DNA of 15,853 nucleotides from Spartobacteria bacterium (GCA_947466005.1 CANIBV010000026.1:1-15853); one strand, 5' to 3'. Counted from the first letter of the stretch, positions 1 to 7,252 are shown. Numbers and translations: made by a program. Notes: generated by a model not told the origin, from the sequence alone.

Positions 1-724
1 GATTCCCGTCCGCATAGTAAGGAAAGACATCGGGATAAAAGGTGCCCAGCACCGGCTTCTTTAGCACGTTTCCTGCCTTCACGTAGGCCATGAAATCCTC
101 CCATTGGGAGAAGGCCATCACCGGTCGCTTCTGTAGTTCCTCCTCAGTCTGCTTGGCTGTCTGGAGATCGCCACTTGCGTAATTCTCCGTGGCGCTCATG
201 TCATGGAACCACTTATTCCCGCCGCCCAGGATGATATCCGCCCGGGGACCAAGCTGGGAAACCATCATTTGGGCGATCTGCGCATGCTGATTTCTGTTAG
301 GGCATTCCACCTCAAAGGGTGCAGGAGTGGCACCGGTGACTGAGTCATCGGTGATTGTACCCGTGGACCATCCAGCCTGGCGGGCGATATCGAGCAGGCT
401 GGAGGGGGCATTCGTGGATGAGGCAGAAGCCATCCCTATCACGTGATTTTCCGCTTTAATCCCCCTCGCGAGAGCCGTAGCAGCGGCAGCGGAATCGGTC
501 ACCATGTCATTGGCCGAGTAAGTCGAAACAAAGGCCGTTGAGGGATAGTCATCCATCACCAAGCGGCTTTCCGCTCCACCAGCGTAGCAGCGGGCGGCTG
601 TCAGCAACTCCTGGGAAGTGCCGTCGGAAAGCACAAAGACAATGCCACGGAGCGGCTGATGAGTTGCTGCTTCAAGAGCGGAGACGCTGAGGAAGAGTCC
701 CAGCAGAAGGAAAATACGGCGCAC
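1..724 (-). CDS. Alkaline phosphatase family protein, secreted (C-terminal part outside window)
   Basis: Reading the minus strand gives 241 residues with no stop up to the window edge. The start is GTG at 724-722, because the codon just upstream in frame is TGA. The N-terminus is a signal peptide (RRIFLLLGLFLSVSALEA), so the enzyme should be periplasmic or exported. The alkaline phosphatase fold is visible in order: a metal-site strand IVFVLSDGTSQ (about 28-38), the nucleophile motif TDSAAAATALARG (76-88, Ser78 is the phosphorylated residue), an ATPAPF stretch matching the ATPA motif of the family, and a DIILGGG strand. It would hydrolyse phosphate monoesters to free phosphate. The Asp that precedes ATPA in the E. 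coli enzyme appears to be Gly, so a variant third metal site is possible. Typical family members are 400-550 residues, so roughly half is present. It is followed downstream on the same strand by sequence outside the window. Confidence 0.9.
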   Translation of the reverse strand, partial: MRRIFLLLGLFLSVSALEAATHQPLRGIVFVLSDGTSQELLTAARCYAGGAESRLVMDDYPSTAFVSTYSANDMVTDSAAAATALARGIKAENHVIGMASASSTNAPSSLLDIARQAGWSTGTITDDSVTGATPAPFEVECPNRNQHAQIAQMMVSQLGPRADIILGGGNKWFHDMSATENYASGDLQTAKQTEEELQKRPVMAFSQWEDFMAYVKAGNVLKKPVLGTFYPDVFPYYADGN

Positions 725-792
725 TCAATCATTCAGCCCGAGACGATCCAAAAACTCAACCCTTCCTAATTCTCAGTCTTCCATCTGACAAC

Positions 793-1341
793 TCAGGCCA
801 GCATGGAGACGCTGTCGGCGTGCTGGCGGTCCCATCGGTTGGCCAATCCTTTCCAGAACGGGGATGACTCATTGCGAGCACGTCGCTCGTAGCCCTCACG
901 GGCGGCGCGAAGACTCTCCAGCAAATCCATTGGATTTTTCTCCGCCCCCTGAAGTGCTTCCTTGGTCTTCGGACCGGCAATCCCATCGACAGGAAGCCCC
1001 AGGGCATCCTGCAGAATCCGGACGGCCCCGGTGGGGCCTCGATTGAATGCCGCATCCCGAAGGGCGAACTGGACGGCAGGTACCTCCGAGAGCATGGCTA
1101 CGGGATTCGTGTACTTCTCGATATGGGAGGCCGCCGCATCTTCGGCCTCCTCGTATTTCCCATCAGCGATCAGCTTCTCGATGAGATCAAGAGCCTCGGG
1201 ATGATAGCGGTCGTTGATTCCGGCAACCTCCCGTTCCCCTCCCCCGTCACCGGAAGGAAGATGGTAGACTTTCAGATGGCCATCGGCATCGCGCCGCGCT
1301 TCATAACCGACAATCTGGAGGGCTTGTTCGTGAGGGGTCAT
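793..1341 (-). CDS. GH108-like muramidase / peptidoglycan-binding protein
   Basis: 182 residues from ATG at 1341; the frame stays open to 1515 but that extension overlaps the start of the divergent transporter and has low-similarity, Cys/Arg-rich sequence, so the shorter form is preferred. The C-terminal half matches the predicted peptidoglycan domain that follows GH108 lysozyme domains: QFALRDAAFNRGPTGAVRIL (91-110), VDGIAGPKTKEAL (118-130), and SLRAAREGYERRARN...FWKGLANRWDR (143-172). The N-terminal half resembles a GH108 domain: the family's catalytic Glu would be Glu14 in VGYEARRD, followed by a Gly-rich GGGEREVAGIN stretch. The length fits the ZliS/TtsA type (about 170-190). There is no signal peptide, as in phage endolysins and in proteins that act with a holin or a special exporter. 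Its role would be cutting or binding peptidoglycan. No clear Shine-Dalgarno is seen. Catalytic activity is inferred, since the N-terminal half is divergent. Confidence 0.72.
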   Translation of the reverse strand: MTPHEQALQIVGYEARRDADGHLKVYHLPSGDGGGEREVAGINDRYHPEALDLIEKLIADGKYEEAEDAAASHIEKYTNPVAMLSEVPAVQFALRDAAFNRGPTGAVRILQDALGLPVDGIAGPKTKEALQGAEKNPMDLLESLRAAREGYERRARNESSPFWKGLANRWDRQHADSVSMLA

Positions 1342-1502
1342 GAAGAGAGAGGATGTGCTTGGGTGAAATAAAAATGCCAGGGCCGAGTAGCGACACCTCG
1401 GATCATCACATTGCCAGACATCACCCTTCGTGTCACTGCCGCGTCGGTTAATGGTTGATGATTTCCATTCCTCATTTTGCATTTTTTGATTAGCTTGCCC
1501 CC

Positions 1503-2945
1503 ATGACACCCCCAACCACCACGCCGGCCAAACTCAGCCCGATCGTTTACTTCATCGGCCTCACCGCCGCATTGGCCGGCCTGCTCTTCGGACTCGATAT
1601 CGGCGTCATCTCAGGGGCCGAGGGACTCATCCAGAAGAGCTTTTCCATCACGGACAAGGTGATCGAACTCGTGGTCAGTTCACTTCTTTGGGGTGCCGTC
1701 TTCGGGACGCTGATCAGCGGCATCCTTTCCAACAGATTGGGCCGACGCGGCGCCATCTTGATCAGTGCCGTGATCTTCGTTGTCGGTTCGCTTGTGTGCG
1801 CGTTTTCGCCTGATGCCCACATGCTCATCCTCGCTCGTTTCTTCCTGGGGATCGCTATCGGGGTTGCCTCATTCACCGCACCCCTCTACCTCTCTGAAAT
1901 CTCCCCGCAGCGTGTCCGGGGTGCGATGATCTCGATGTACCAACTGATGATCACCATCGGCATCGTCCTGGCCTTCCTGAGCAATACATGGCTTGCCAAT
2001 TACGCCAACTTTGACTGGTTGCTCGGTGACCACTACAAGGCAATGTTGGGAGCTGGCAACTGGAGGGTGATGCTCGGCATCGTCGCTATTCCCGCTTTCC
2101 TGATGTTCCTCGGTGTCCTCTTCCTACCGGAAAGCCCCCGCTGGCTTTTCCTTAAGGGCAAGAAAGCCCTGGCGGTCTCTGTCTTCGAGATGATGCACCT
2201 TCCCAGTGACGAGATCAGCCGTGAGGTTGTGGCGATTGAGGAGAGCCTCAGGGTCAAGCAAAACGGATTCCAGATGTTCAGGGACAATCCAAACTTCCGT
2301 AGGGCCATCGGGCTTGGCATCGGCCTCCAGGTGATCCAGCAACTCACCGGGATCAATGTCATCATGTACTATGCACCGCGCATCTTCAAAATCGCGGGAT
2401 TCACCAGCACCGAGCACCAGCTATGGGGCACCGTCATCGTCGGCATCACCAATGTGCTGGCTACCTTCATTGCCATTGCCTTCGTGGACAGACTGGGGCG
2501 CAAACCGATCATGTACACGGGATTCGCCGTGATGGGCGCCGCCATGGTCACCGTTGGCATCCTCTTCAATATGGATCTGGAGAAATCCCCCTCGCTTGGC
2601 ATCTGGGCAATCGGGGCCCTACTTCTCTTCATCGTGGGATTCGCAATGAGTGCCGGCCCGATCATCTGGGTCCTCTGCGCAGAGATCTTTCCCCTCTCTG
2701 GGCGTGATCTCGGCGTGACCTTCAGCACGGCCACCAACTGGATCGTCAATGCCATCGTCGGAGGAACCTTCCTCACCCTGCTGAGCACGCTTGGCAACGG
2801 GAACACCTTCATGCTCTATGGTGCGCTGAATGTCCTCTTCGTGATCTTCTTCCTGTTCCTTGTGCCTGAGACTAAGGGTGTCTCCTTGGAAAAAATCGAA
2901 TCGAACCTCCTTTCCGGCAAACCACTCCGACGCATAGGACGCTAA
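1503..2945 (+). CDS. MFS sugar porter (XylE/AraE/GalP type)
   Basis: 480 residues with 12 hydrophobic segments, the usual length for a sugar porter. Family signatures appear in order: GLLFGLDIGVISGA in TM1, the NRLGRRGA loop after TM2 (motif A), APLYLSEISPQRVRGAM after TM4, PESPRWL at 209-215 at the end of TM6, QQLTGINVIMYY from 279 in TM7, VDRLGRKP between TM8 and TM9, and VPETKG near the C-terminus (about 454-459). The Gln-Gln and Asn of the TM7 motif correspond to sugar-binding residues in E. coli XylE. It should import a hexose or pentose across the inner membrane with protons; the exact sugar cannot be told from sequence. It is divergent from the GH108-like gene with 161 bp between the two starts, and it is followed after 10 bp by a secreted protein gene. 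No Shine-Dalgarno precedes the ATG. Confidence 0.93.
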   Translation: MTPPTTTPAKLSPIVYFIGLTAALAGLLFGLDIGVISGAEGLIQKSFSITDKVIELVVSSLLWGAVFGTLISGILSNRLGRRGAILISAVIFVVGSLVCAFSPDAHMLILARFFLGIAIGVASFTAPLYLSEISPQRVRGAMISMYQLMITIGIVLAFLSNTWLANYANFDWLLGDHYKAMLGAGNWRVMLGIVAIPAFLMFLGVLFLPESPRWLFLKGKKALAVSVFEMMHLPSDEISREVVAIEESLRVKQNGFQMFRDNPNFRRAIGLGIGLQVIQQLTGINVIMYYAPRIFKIAGFTSTEHQLWGTVIVGITNVLATFIAIAFVDRLGRKPIMYTGFAVMGAAMVTVGILFNMDLEKSPSLGIWAIGALLLFIVGFAMSAGPIIWVLCAEIFPLSGRDLGVTFSTATNWIVNAIVGGTFLTLLSTLGNGNTFMLYGALNVLFVIFFLFLVPETKGVSLEKIESNLLSGKPLRRIGR

Positions 2946-2955
2946 ACCAATCTCC

Positions 2956-3567
2956 ATGCGGAGAAAGAACAAGGTAACAGTGGCACTTCTAAGTGCTTTT
3001 GCCATCGTTCTCGCCTTCGGAACATTCGCGCGGGCGACGCTAGCGCCTCACGCCCCCAGCCTGTCTGTTCATGAGTCACGCTACGGCACGGTTACCAACG
3101 GCGATCGGAAGGAGAGCGTCCAGCGGTTGGAAATTCGAATCGTCAGTCACGCGGAGCAGGGAACCACGTATCAAGTACAGTGCTTCTTTCTTAAGCGCGG
3201 GAAGAAGGATGCACTAGTCACGGTTGATGACACGGTGATCTTTGACGTAGTGAACCCGCACGGCACCTATGAGGTGATTGCGCACCCGATCAAGGTAGCG
3301 GGTATGAGTTCATCAAAAGCCTCCGGTCGCTCCAAGTCCAAGTCTGTAAAATCATCCAAGAAATCTCATCCAGTCAAAGCACTGACAAGCGAATCCCCAA
3401 GAGAGGGATTCGTCGTGAGGATCCTCTGTGAGGGGGCGACCCTCCGGACACACTTCTCGGGTCATTCAGTGGAAAATCTCCTTGAGCAGGATCCAAGCTG
3501 CCTGGAGCAGGTGACTTTGAAAACATCAGCCCGCCATCTCGAGGCAAACGAACTCCTCAAGCGCTGA
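2956..3567 (+). CDS. Secreted protein of unknown function with Ser/Lys-rich loop
   Basis: 203 residues. Residues 1-27 form a clear signal peptide (basic MRRKNK, hydrophobic core, cleavage expected after FARA). The mature part has beta-rich stretches (RLEIRIVSHAEQGTTYQVQC at 58-76, TVIFDV around 93-98, GFVVRILCEGATLRTHF at 151-167) separated by a Ser/Lys-rich, probably disordered segment at 117-141. Three Cys (76, 158, 182) could form a disulfide after export. I do not recognise the family. The gene starts 10 bp after the sugar porter stop on the same strand, so the two are likely co-transcribed, and the pair ends at the strong terminator at 3681-3719. A structural or binding role in the periplasm is possible, but nothing here shows what it binds. 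Confidence 0.8.
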   Translation: MRRKNKVTVALLSAFAIVLAFGTFARATLAPHAPSLSVHESRYGTVTNGDRKESVQRLEIRIVSHAEQGTTYQVQCFFLKRGKKDALVTVDDTVIFDVVNPHGTYEVIAHPIKVAGMSSSKASGRSKSKSVKSSKKSHPVKALTSESPREGFVVRILCEGATLRTHFSGHSVENLLEQDPSCLEQVTLKTSARHLEANELLKR

Positions 3568-3680
3568 ACCGATAGGCACCATATTCCTCACTCTTCGCTC
3601 TCCATCCAAAATCCCCGCGCCCTCAAGCGAGAATTAACCTAAGAGTCTAAACCGCTCCTCACCTTATTGTGCGTCATGAC

Positions 3681-3719
3681 AAAAAAAGGCGACCCTTTAA
3701 CAGGTCGCCTTTTTCTTTT
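3681..3719. terminator. Bidirectional rho-independent terminator
   Basis: A perfect stem GGCGACC (3688-3694) / GGTCGCC (3703-3709) with an 8-base loop is flanked by A7 on the left and TTTTTCTTTT on the right. The A and T runs extend the stem and give a U-tract on either strand. It lies between convergent units: the plus-strand transporter/secreted protein pair and the minus-strand cluster ending in rpsR. It should end both. Confidence 0.9.
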
Positions 3720-3736
3720 GGAAGGAAATCTTCCCG

Positions 3737-3979
3737 TTACTTCATCAGGAGCATGGCGCGGGAGCGCTTGATCTCGCGGGTGATCTTACGGTGAAGGTGA
3801 GCTGCAAGACCGGTCAGGCGGCGGGGAAGGATCTTGCCGGACTCCGTGGTGAACTTCTTGAGGAGGTCCGGGTTCTTGAAGTCGATCGCGTCGGTGGAAA
3901 CGTCCAGGCGACGGCGTGGCATGCATCGGTTGGCGCGGCGGAAGTTGCGGCTGCGCTGTTCTGTCTTTGGTGTGCTCAT
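3737..3979 (-). CDS. rpsR: 30S ribosomal protein S18
   Basis: 80 residues, the normal size for S18. The conserved core is clear: AIDFKNPDLLKKFTTESGKI (32-51), then LPRRLTGLAAHLHRKITREI and KRSRAM near the C-terminus. S18 sits on the platform of the 30S subunit, pairs with S6 and contacts 16S rRNA. Only one Cys is present (in NRCMPRRR), so this is the zinc-free form, like the E. coli protein. It is the last gene of the minus-strand cluster, 26 bp after rpmG, and is followed by the terminator at 3681-3719. No Shine-Dalgarno is evident. Confidence 0.96.
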   Translation of the reverse strand: MSTPKTEQRSRNFRRANRCMPRRRLDVSTDAIDFKNPDLLKKFTTESGKILPRRLTGLAAHLHRKITREIKRSRAMLLMK

Positions 3980-4005
3980 GATGGAGAGTAGGTTGAAAGG
4001 GCGGA

Positions 4006-4179
4006 TTACTTGGTCTCGCGGTGGAGAGTGTGGCGCTTGAGATTCGGATTGTACTTCTTCTTCTCGAGGCGACCCGGGGTGTTGAGGCTCTTCTTGTTAC
4101 GGGTGGTGATGTAACGGGAGACGGGCTTGCCCTCAGCAACTGCTTCGGTGCATTCGATGATGATGATGTCGCGGGCCAT
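4006..4179 (-). CDS. rpmG: 50S ribosomal protein L33
   Basis: 57 residues. The ATG is at 4179 and the TAA at 4008-4006. The C-terminal two thirds carry the L33 signature: SRYITTRNKK (21-30) followed by LEKKKYNPNLKRHTLHRE (38-55). L33 is a small surface protein of the large subunit near the E site. Only one Cys is present (Cys10), so it lacks the two CxxC pairs of zinc-binding L33 and is of the zinc-free type. It lies 30 bp after the DksA-like gene and 26 bp before rpsR, all on the same strand, so the three are probably one operon. Confidence 0.95.
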   Translation of the reverse strand: MARDIIIIECTEAVAEGKPVSRYITTRNKKSLNTPGRLEKKKYNPNLKRHTLHRETK

Positions 4180-4209
4180 AAAAATTATTGGTTGGTTGAC
4201 TGGTCGGGT

Positions 4210-5082
4210 TTAGCTGGTTTCGGTTGTTTCCTCATCTTCGCTCTCGGACTCTTCTTCGGTCAGTCCAAAAAGGGAAGTGATCTGCGGCCGAGCACTGTTA
4301 TGGTGCTGGCGCTTTTCAAGCTCTGCCTGACAATCCACTGTGTAGCGGGTGAAAGGAAGGGCCTCAAGGCGATCGTGTTTGATCGGCTTCTCGCAAAGGT
4401 CACAAACTCCGTAAGAGTTATCCTCGATCCTTTTGAGCGCTTCGTCAATCTCGTAAAGAGACCCCTGCTCCTTGGAGAGCATACTGAGGGCGAAGTCACG
4501 ATCGTAGGCATCGCTGCCGGCATCGGCCTGATGCATGCCGAAGGCGGAAGTTTCACTGCCGGCGTGGAGGTTGTCACGGGCAACGCCCCTCATGGCATCC
4601 AGAAGGGTGTCCTTGAGTTCGAGGAGACGCTGGCGCTGTTTGGTCAGGAAAGGGGTGAGCTTTAAGTTCTTGTTCACCAAAGGCTTCGTCACGAACTGCT
4701 GGGCAAGGACGCGATGGTTATCAGAGACGTCGACATTCAGTTTTGAACCCTTGGTTGGTGCCTTGGCCTTAGATGGCGCCTTCACGGGAGCCTTGACTGG
4801 GGCTTTTTTGGCGATCGGGGCCTTCTTGGCGACAGGCTTGGTAACTTTTTTCGCTACGGGTTTGGAAATCTTTTTCAATGCTTTCTTGGGAGCTGCTTTG
4901 GCTTTCGCTGCCGGTTTTTTGGCCGCAGGCTTCTTGGTGACGGCCTTTTTAAGGGGCTTTGCTACCTGCTTTGCGGCCTGTTTGGAGATTGGTTTGGAAA
5001 CCTTCTTCACCACCTTTTTAACAGGTGCTTTCTTGGCTGGGGCCTTGGAGGTTACTTTTTTGGCGGGGGATTTTTTGGCCAT
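4210..5082 (-). CDS. TraR/DksA-like zinc-finger protein with histone-H1-like basic N-terminal tail
   Basis: 290 residues in three parts. Residues 1-115 are almost entirely Lys, Ala, Pro and Val with repeated PAKK/PVKK/AKKAP words, like histone H1 or AlgP-type tails that bind DNA or RNA. Residues 140-260 form a DksA-like unit: a helical region, an acidic coiled-coil tip DAYDRD (191-196) that matches the DxxDR tip DksA puts into the RNA polymerase secondary channel, and a zinc finger with Cys227, Cys230 and Cys251. The third Cys of the usual C4 set is Thr248, so the finger is C3 or uses another ligand. Residues 275-290 are very acidic (EEESESEDEE). It may bind RNA polymerase or the nucleoid and adjust transcription; the gene is first in a cluster with rpmG and rpsR, which suggests a link to ribosome synthesis. 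Family assignment is firm, function is inferred. Confidence 0.88.
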   Translation of the reverse strand: MAKKSPAKKVTSKAPAKKAPVKKVVKKVSKPISKQAAKQVAKPLKKAVTKKPAAKKPAAKAKAAPKKALKKISKPVAKKVTKPVAKKAPIAKKAPVKAPVKAPSKAKAPTKGSKLNVDVSDNHRVLAQQFVTKPLVNKNLKLTPFLTKQRQRLLELKDTLLDAMRGVARDNLHAGSETSAFGMHQADAGSDAYDRDFALSMLSKEQGSLYEIDEALKRIEDNSYGVCDLCEKPIKHDRLEALPFTRYTVDCQAELEKRQHHNSARPQITSLFGLTEEESESEDEETTETS

Positions 5083-5237
5083 AAAGAGGGTTGAAGAGGT
5101 GTTCTGTTTCGTGTTGGGGGTAAACTTGGAGGAGGGGCTTGTTATCTCCCTCTACGATATCTCGCAAGAGAATTCTGCCCGCTTTTCATCCGGGAACCAA
5201 CTCCGATGGGCTGAAAGCGGTTTATTAAGCACTTTAC

Positions 5238-5726
5238 TTAGGGAAGAGTGAGTCTGGCGGCCAGGATGCCCAGAAGCCCTAAACGGAGCGTCCAGAGAAT
5301 GGTGCGGATCCAGTTGGTGGTGACGAGACGTTCCATTGATCGGGTGTCGGGTTTCTGTTCCAAGATGCCGTGCAGGGGGACTTGGAGGAGGAATGTGCTG
5401 GCCCAGATCAGGATCAGGCAACCAAGGGCGGCAAGGTAGAGGGGGTCGCCCGCAAGCGGCATTTCGGAACAGCCGATGAGTCGCGGGAACAAAAGCAGGG
5501 TCACCGCGCTTCCCAACTCCACGAGCATGAGGGGGGCGACCACCCACCCCGTCCGCACTGTGTTGGAGCGCTCGTACGCGGTGAAGCCCTCCCTGGGGAT
5601 CTTCACAAAGAGCGGGTAGTGAACGATCTGAACGAACCAGATAATCCCGGTCATCATGGCTGTTGCCAGAATCTGAATCAGAAAGATCAGGAAGAAAGCA
5701 TGCGGCAGATCGAGTCTCGTGGGCAT
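5238..5726 (-). CDS. Four-TM integral membrane protein of unknown function
   Basis: 162 residues with four hydrophobic helices at about 10-34, 60-82, 93-115 and 138-160. Conserved-looking polar features lie at the helix ends: VQIVHYPLF (32-40), GFTAYERSNTVRTGWVVAPL (47-66) with PLMLVE following, and LVTTNWIRTILW (134-145). The His, Glu and Asn-Trp pattern resembles DUF1772-like (anthrone oxygenase type) membrane proteins, but I am not sure of that placement. It is divergent from hisS with 98 bp between the starts. The next gene on its strand, the DksA-like gene, begins 155 bp downstream, so it may or may not share a transcript. Confidence 0.75.
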   Translation of the reverse strand: MPTRLDLPHAFFLIFLIQILATAMMTGIIWFVQIVHYPLFVKIPREGFTAYERSNTVRTGWVVAPLMLVELGSAVTLLLFPRLIGCSEMPLAGDPLYLAALGCLILIWASTFLLQVPLHGILEQKPDTRSMERLVTTNWIRTILWTLRLGLLGILAARLTLP

Positions 5727-5824
5727 TCCGGAAGCATAGTCAGAGGAAACGGGGATTGTAGAGAGAGGAGAGCCGACCTACTCTTCTTAACCTTTCATCT
5801 CTTTACCCGAGTCAGCACCCAACC

Positions 5825-7090
5825 ATGAAACCACTCCCCGGCTTCCGAGACCTCTTTCCGGAAGATTTTGCGCGTCGTTCCTATCTGGTGGGACGCTGGC
5901 GCGAGACGGCCCGTCGTTATGGCTTCGTGGAGTTTGACGGTCCCACCCTGGAATCCATTGAGCTCTACCGCAAAAAGAACAGCGGTGGGGAGATTCTGGG
6001 TCAACTCTACGAGTTCACCGACAAGGGTGAGCGTGGAGTGGCTCTGCGCCCGGAGGTCACTCCGACGTTGGCCCGCATGGTGGCGGCCAGACACCGCGAT
6101 TACCCGAAGCCGCTCCGCTGGTTTAATGTCGGCACCTGTTTCCGCTATGAGCGGCAGCAGCGTGGACGCCTGCGCGAGTTCCTCCAGTTCAATTGCGACC
6201 TCGTCGGTGATGCGACCCCTGCGGCCGATGCCGAGGTGGTGGCGCTTCTCATCGATCTCCTGCGCTCCTTCGGGCTGGGACCCCAGGATTTCGCCATCCG
6301 GTTGAGCGACCGATCAGCGTGGCATGATTTCCTGACCCGGAATGGCATTGAGAAGGAACGTGCTGGGGAGTTCCTGACCATCGTGGACAGAATGGAGAAG
6401 ATGCCACCCGAAAAAACGGAGGAGCTTCTGGCTCCATTCGGCATCCCTCTGACGACACTTCAAGAGTTCATTGCCCGGGCTGAGATCCCCGCGCTGGCGC
6501 CGCTGCTTGCCGATCTGGAAGCACGCGGTCTGCGCGAGTATGTGCGTCCCGATCTGGGGGTGGTGCGAGGTCTCGCCTACTACACGGGCGTTGTCTTCGA
6601 GGCCTTTGCCTTGCAGGGAAATCTCCGGGCCATCGCAGGCGGGGGTCGCTACGACCGACTCCTCTCCGATCTGAGCGACGGAGATGTCGACCTTCCCGCC
6701 GTCGGATTCGGCGTGGGTGACGCCGTGCTGCTGGAACTTCTCAAGGAATGTGCCGGCGCCAAGGATCAGGAAGCAACCGCACTCAAGGCTGATGCCCCCG
6801 TGCAGATCTATCTGGTGATCGCCTCGGAAGATCATCGCACCAAGGCTCTCGGGCTCGCCCAGCAGCTCCGCGGCGAAGGCTGGCGTGTCAGCTATCCCCT
6901 TGGCGAGGAGCGTGTCGGGAAGCAGTTCGGGGCCGCCGAGACCGCAGGGGCCTCGCTCGCCGTCGTCATCGGCGCCGAATGGCCCCGCCTCAAAGTCAAG
7001 CGCCTCTCCGACCGCCACGAGGAGGAGATGGGGGAGGATGTTCTTGCCGCATGGCTGCAAGAACAACGAAACCTGAGACCTGAGACCTGA
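5825..7090 (+). CDS. hisS: Histidine--tRNA ligase
   Basis: 421 residues, the usual length for bacterial HisRS, a homodimeric class II enzyme that charges tRNA-His. Visible motifs: GFRDLFPED at the N-terminus, LRPEVTPTLARM (74-85), class II motif 2 FRYERQQRGRLREFLQFNCD (106-125), the histidine-binding RGLAYYTGVVFE (248-259), GGGRYDRLL (272-280) and motif 3 near AVGFGVGDAVL (292-302). Residues from about 328 to 415 form the anticodon-binding domain (YLVIASEDHRTKAL, VGKQFGAAETAGASLAVVIG). The usual Asp of RGLDYYTG is Ala here. The last residues LRPET are encoded by a heptamer tandem repeat, and the stop codon lies inside one arm of a long inverted repeat that spans the gap to aspS. No Shine-Dalgarno precedes the ATG. 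Confidence 0.96.
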   Translation: MKPLPGFRDLFPEDFARRSYLVGRWRETARRYGFVEFDGPTLESIELYRKKNSGGEILGQLYEFTDKGERGVALRPEVTPTLARMVAARHRDYPKPLRWFNVGTCFRYERQQRGRLREFLQFNCDLVGDATPAADAEVVALLIDLLRSFGLGPQDFAIRLSDRSAWHDFLTRNGIEKERAGEFLTIVDRMEKMPPEKTEELLAPFGIPLTTLQEFIARAEIPALAPLLADLEARGLREYVRPDLGVVRGLAYYTGVVFEAFALQGNLRAIAGGGRYDRLLSDLSDGDVDLPAVGFGVGDAVLLELLKECAGAKDQEATALKADAPVQIYLVIASEDHRTKALGLAQQLRGEGWRVSYPLGEERVGKQFGAAETAGASLAVVIGAEWPRLKVKRLSDRHEEEMGEDVLAAWLQEQRNLRPET

Positions 7091-7101
7091 GACCTGAGAC
7101 C
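7071..7101 (+). repeat. ACCTGAG heptamer tandem repeat (4 copies plus ACC)
   Basis: Four exact copies of ACCTGAG run from 7071 to 7098, followed by a partial ACC. A heptamer unit resembles the short tandemly repeated sequences (STRR) known from cyanobacteria. The array begins inside hisS and carries its stop codon TGA at 7088-7090. A degenerate related array, with unit AGGTTTC on the plus strand, lies at 7212-7232. Confidence 0.95.
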
Positions 7102-7121
7102 AATGAAGCCCGAAGGTAGAA

Positions 7122-7137
7122 GATCGGACGTCCGATC
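7122..7137. other. Perfect 16-base palindrome GATCGGACGTCCGATC
   Basis: GATCGGAC is followed at once by its reverse complement GTCCGATC. It lies in the middle of the hisS-aspS gap, about 115 bases before aspS. It could be the site of a dimeric DNA-binding protein; as RNA it would form a hairpin of at most six pairs with a short loop. No match to a known operator is recognised. Confidence 0.75.
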
Positions 7138-7252
7138 AGGAATAAAGAATCCACCACAACAAGAATTGAATCGTTAAAAAAATTAACCTTTTCCTCACTG
7201 AATCCTTTTTCAGGTTTTAGGTTTCAGGTTTCATCCCTCCCTCTACTTTACC

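Larger units (their letters stand above)
7068..7232. repeat. Long inverted repeat spanning the hisS-aspS gap
   Basis: The 23-base arm at 7068-7090 pairs along its full length with 7210-7232: 20 Watson-Crick pairs and 3 G-U pairs (at 7077, 7082 and 7084) when the plus strand is transcribed. The left arm covers the end of hisS including its stop codon; the right arm ends 20 bases before the aspS ATG. The 119-base loop holds a 16-base palindrome and a weak GTTAA/TTAAC hairpin at 7173-7187. There is no U-tract after the right arm, so a simple terminator is unlikely. It could be an RNA processing or stabilising structure, a control point for aspS, or a mobile repeat. Confidence 0.85.

Noticed and set aside
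864..1371. Plus-strand frames opposite the GH108-like gene
   Set aside because: The minus-strand product matches a peptidoglycan-domain pattern; the plus-strand products are Arg/Pro/Ser-rich without features.
3737..4179. rpsR and rpmG as zinc-starvation paralogs under Zur
   Set aside because: Both are zinc-free forms, but E. coli S18 and L33 are too, and no Zur-like operator is visible. Only finding a second, Cys-rich copy elsewhere in the genome would revive this.
5083..5237. A promoter for the DksA-like gene (TTGCGA, 17 bases, TAACAA on the minus strand)
   Set aside because: The -10 box matches only three of six consensus bases; too weak to list.
7068..7232. A T-box or a rho-independent terminator ahead of aspS
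   Set aside because: No T-box core or specifier arrangement is seen, and the long hairpin is not followed by a U-tract.
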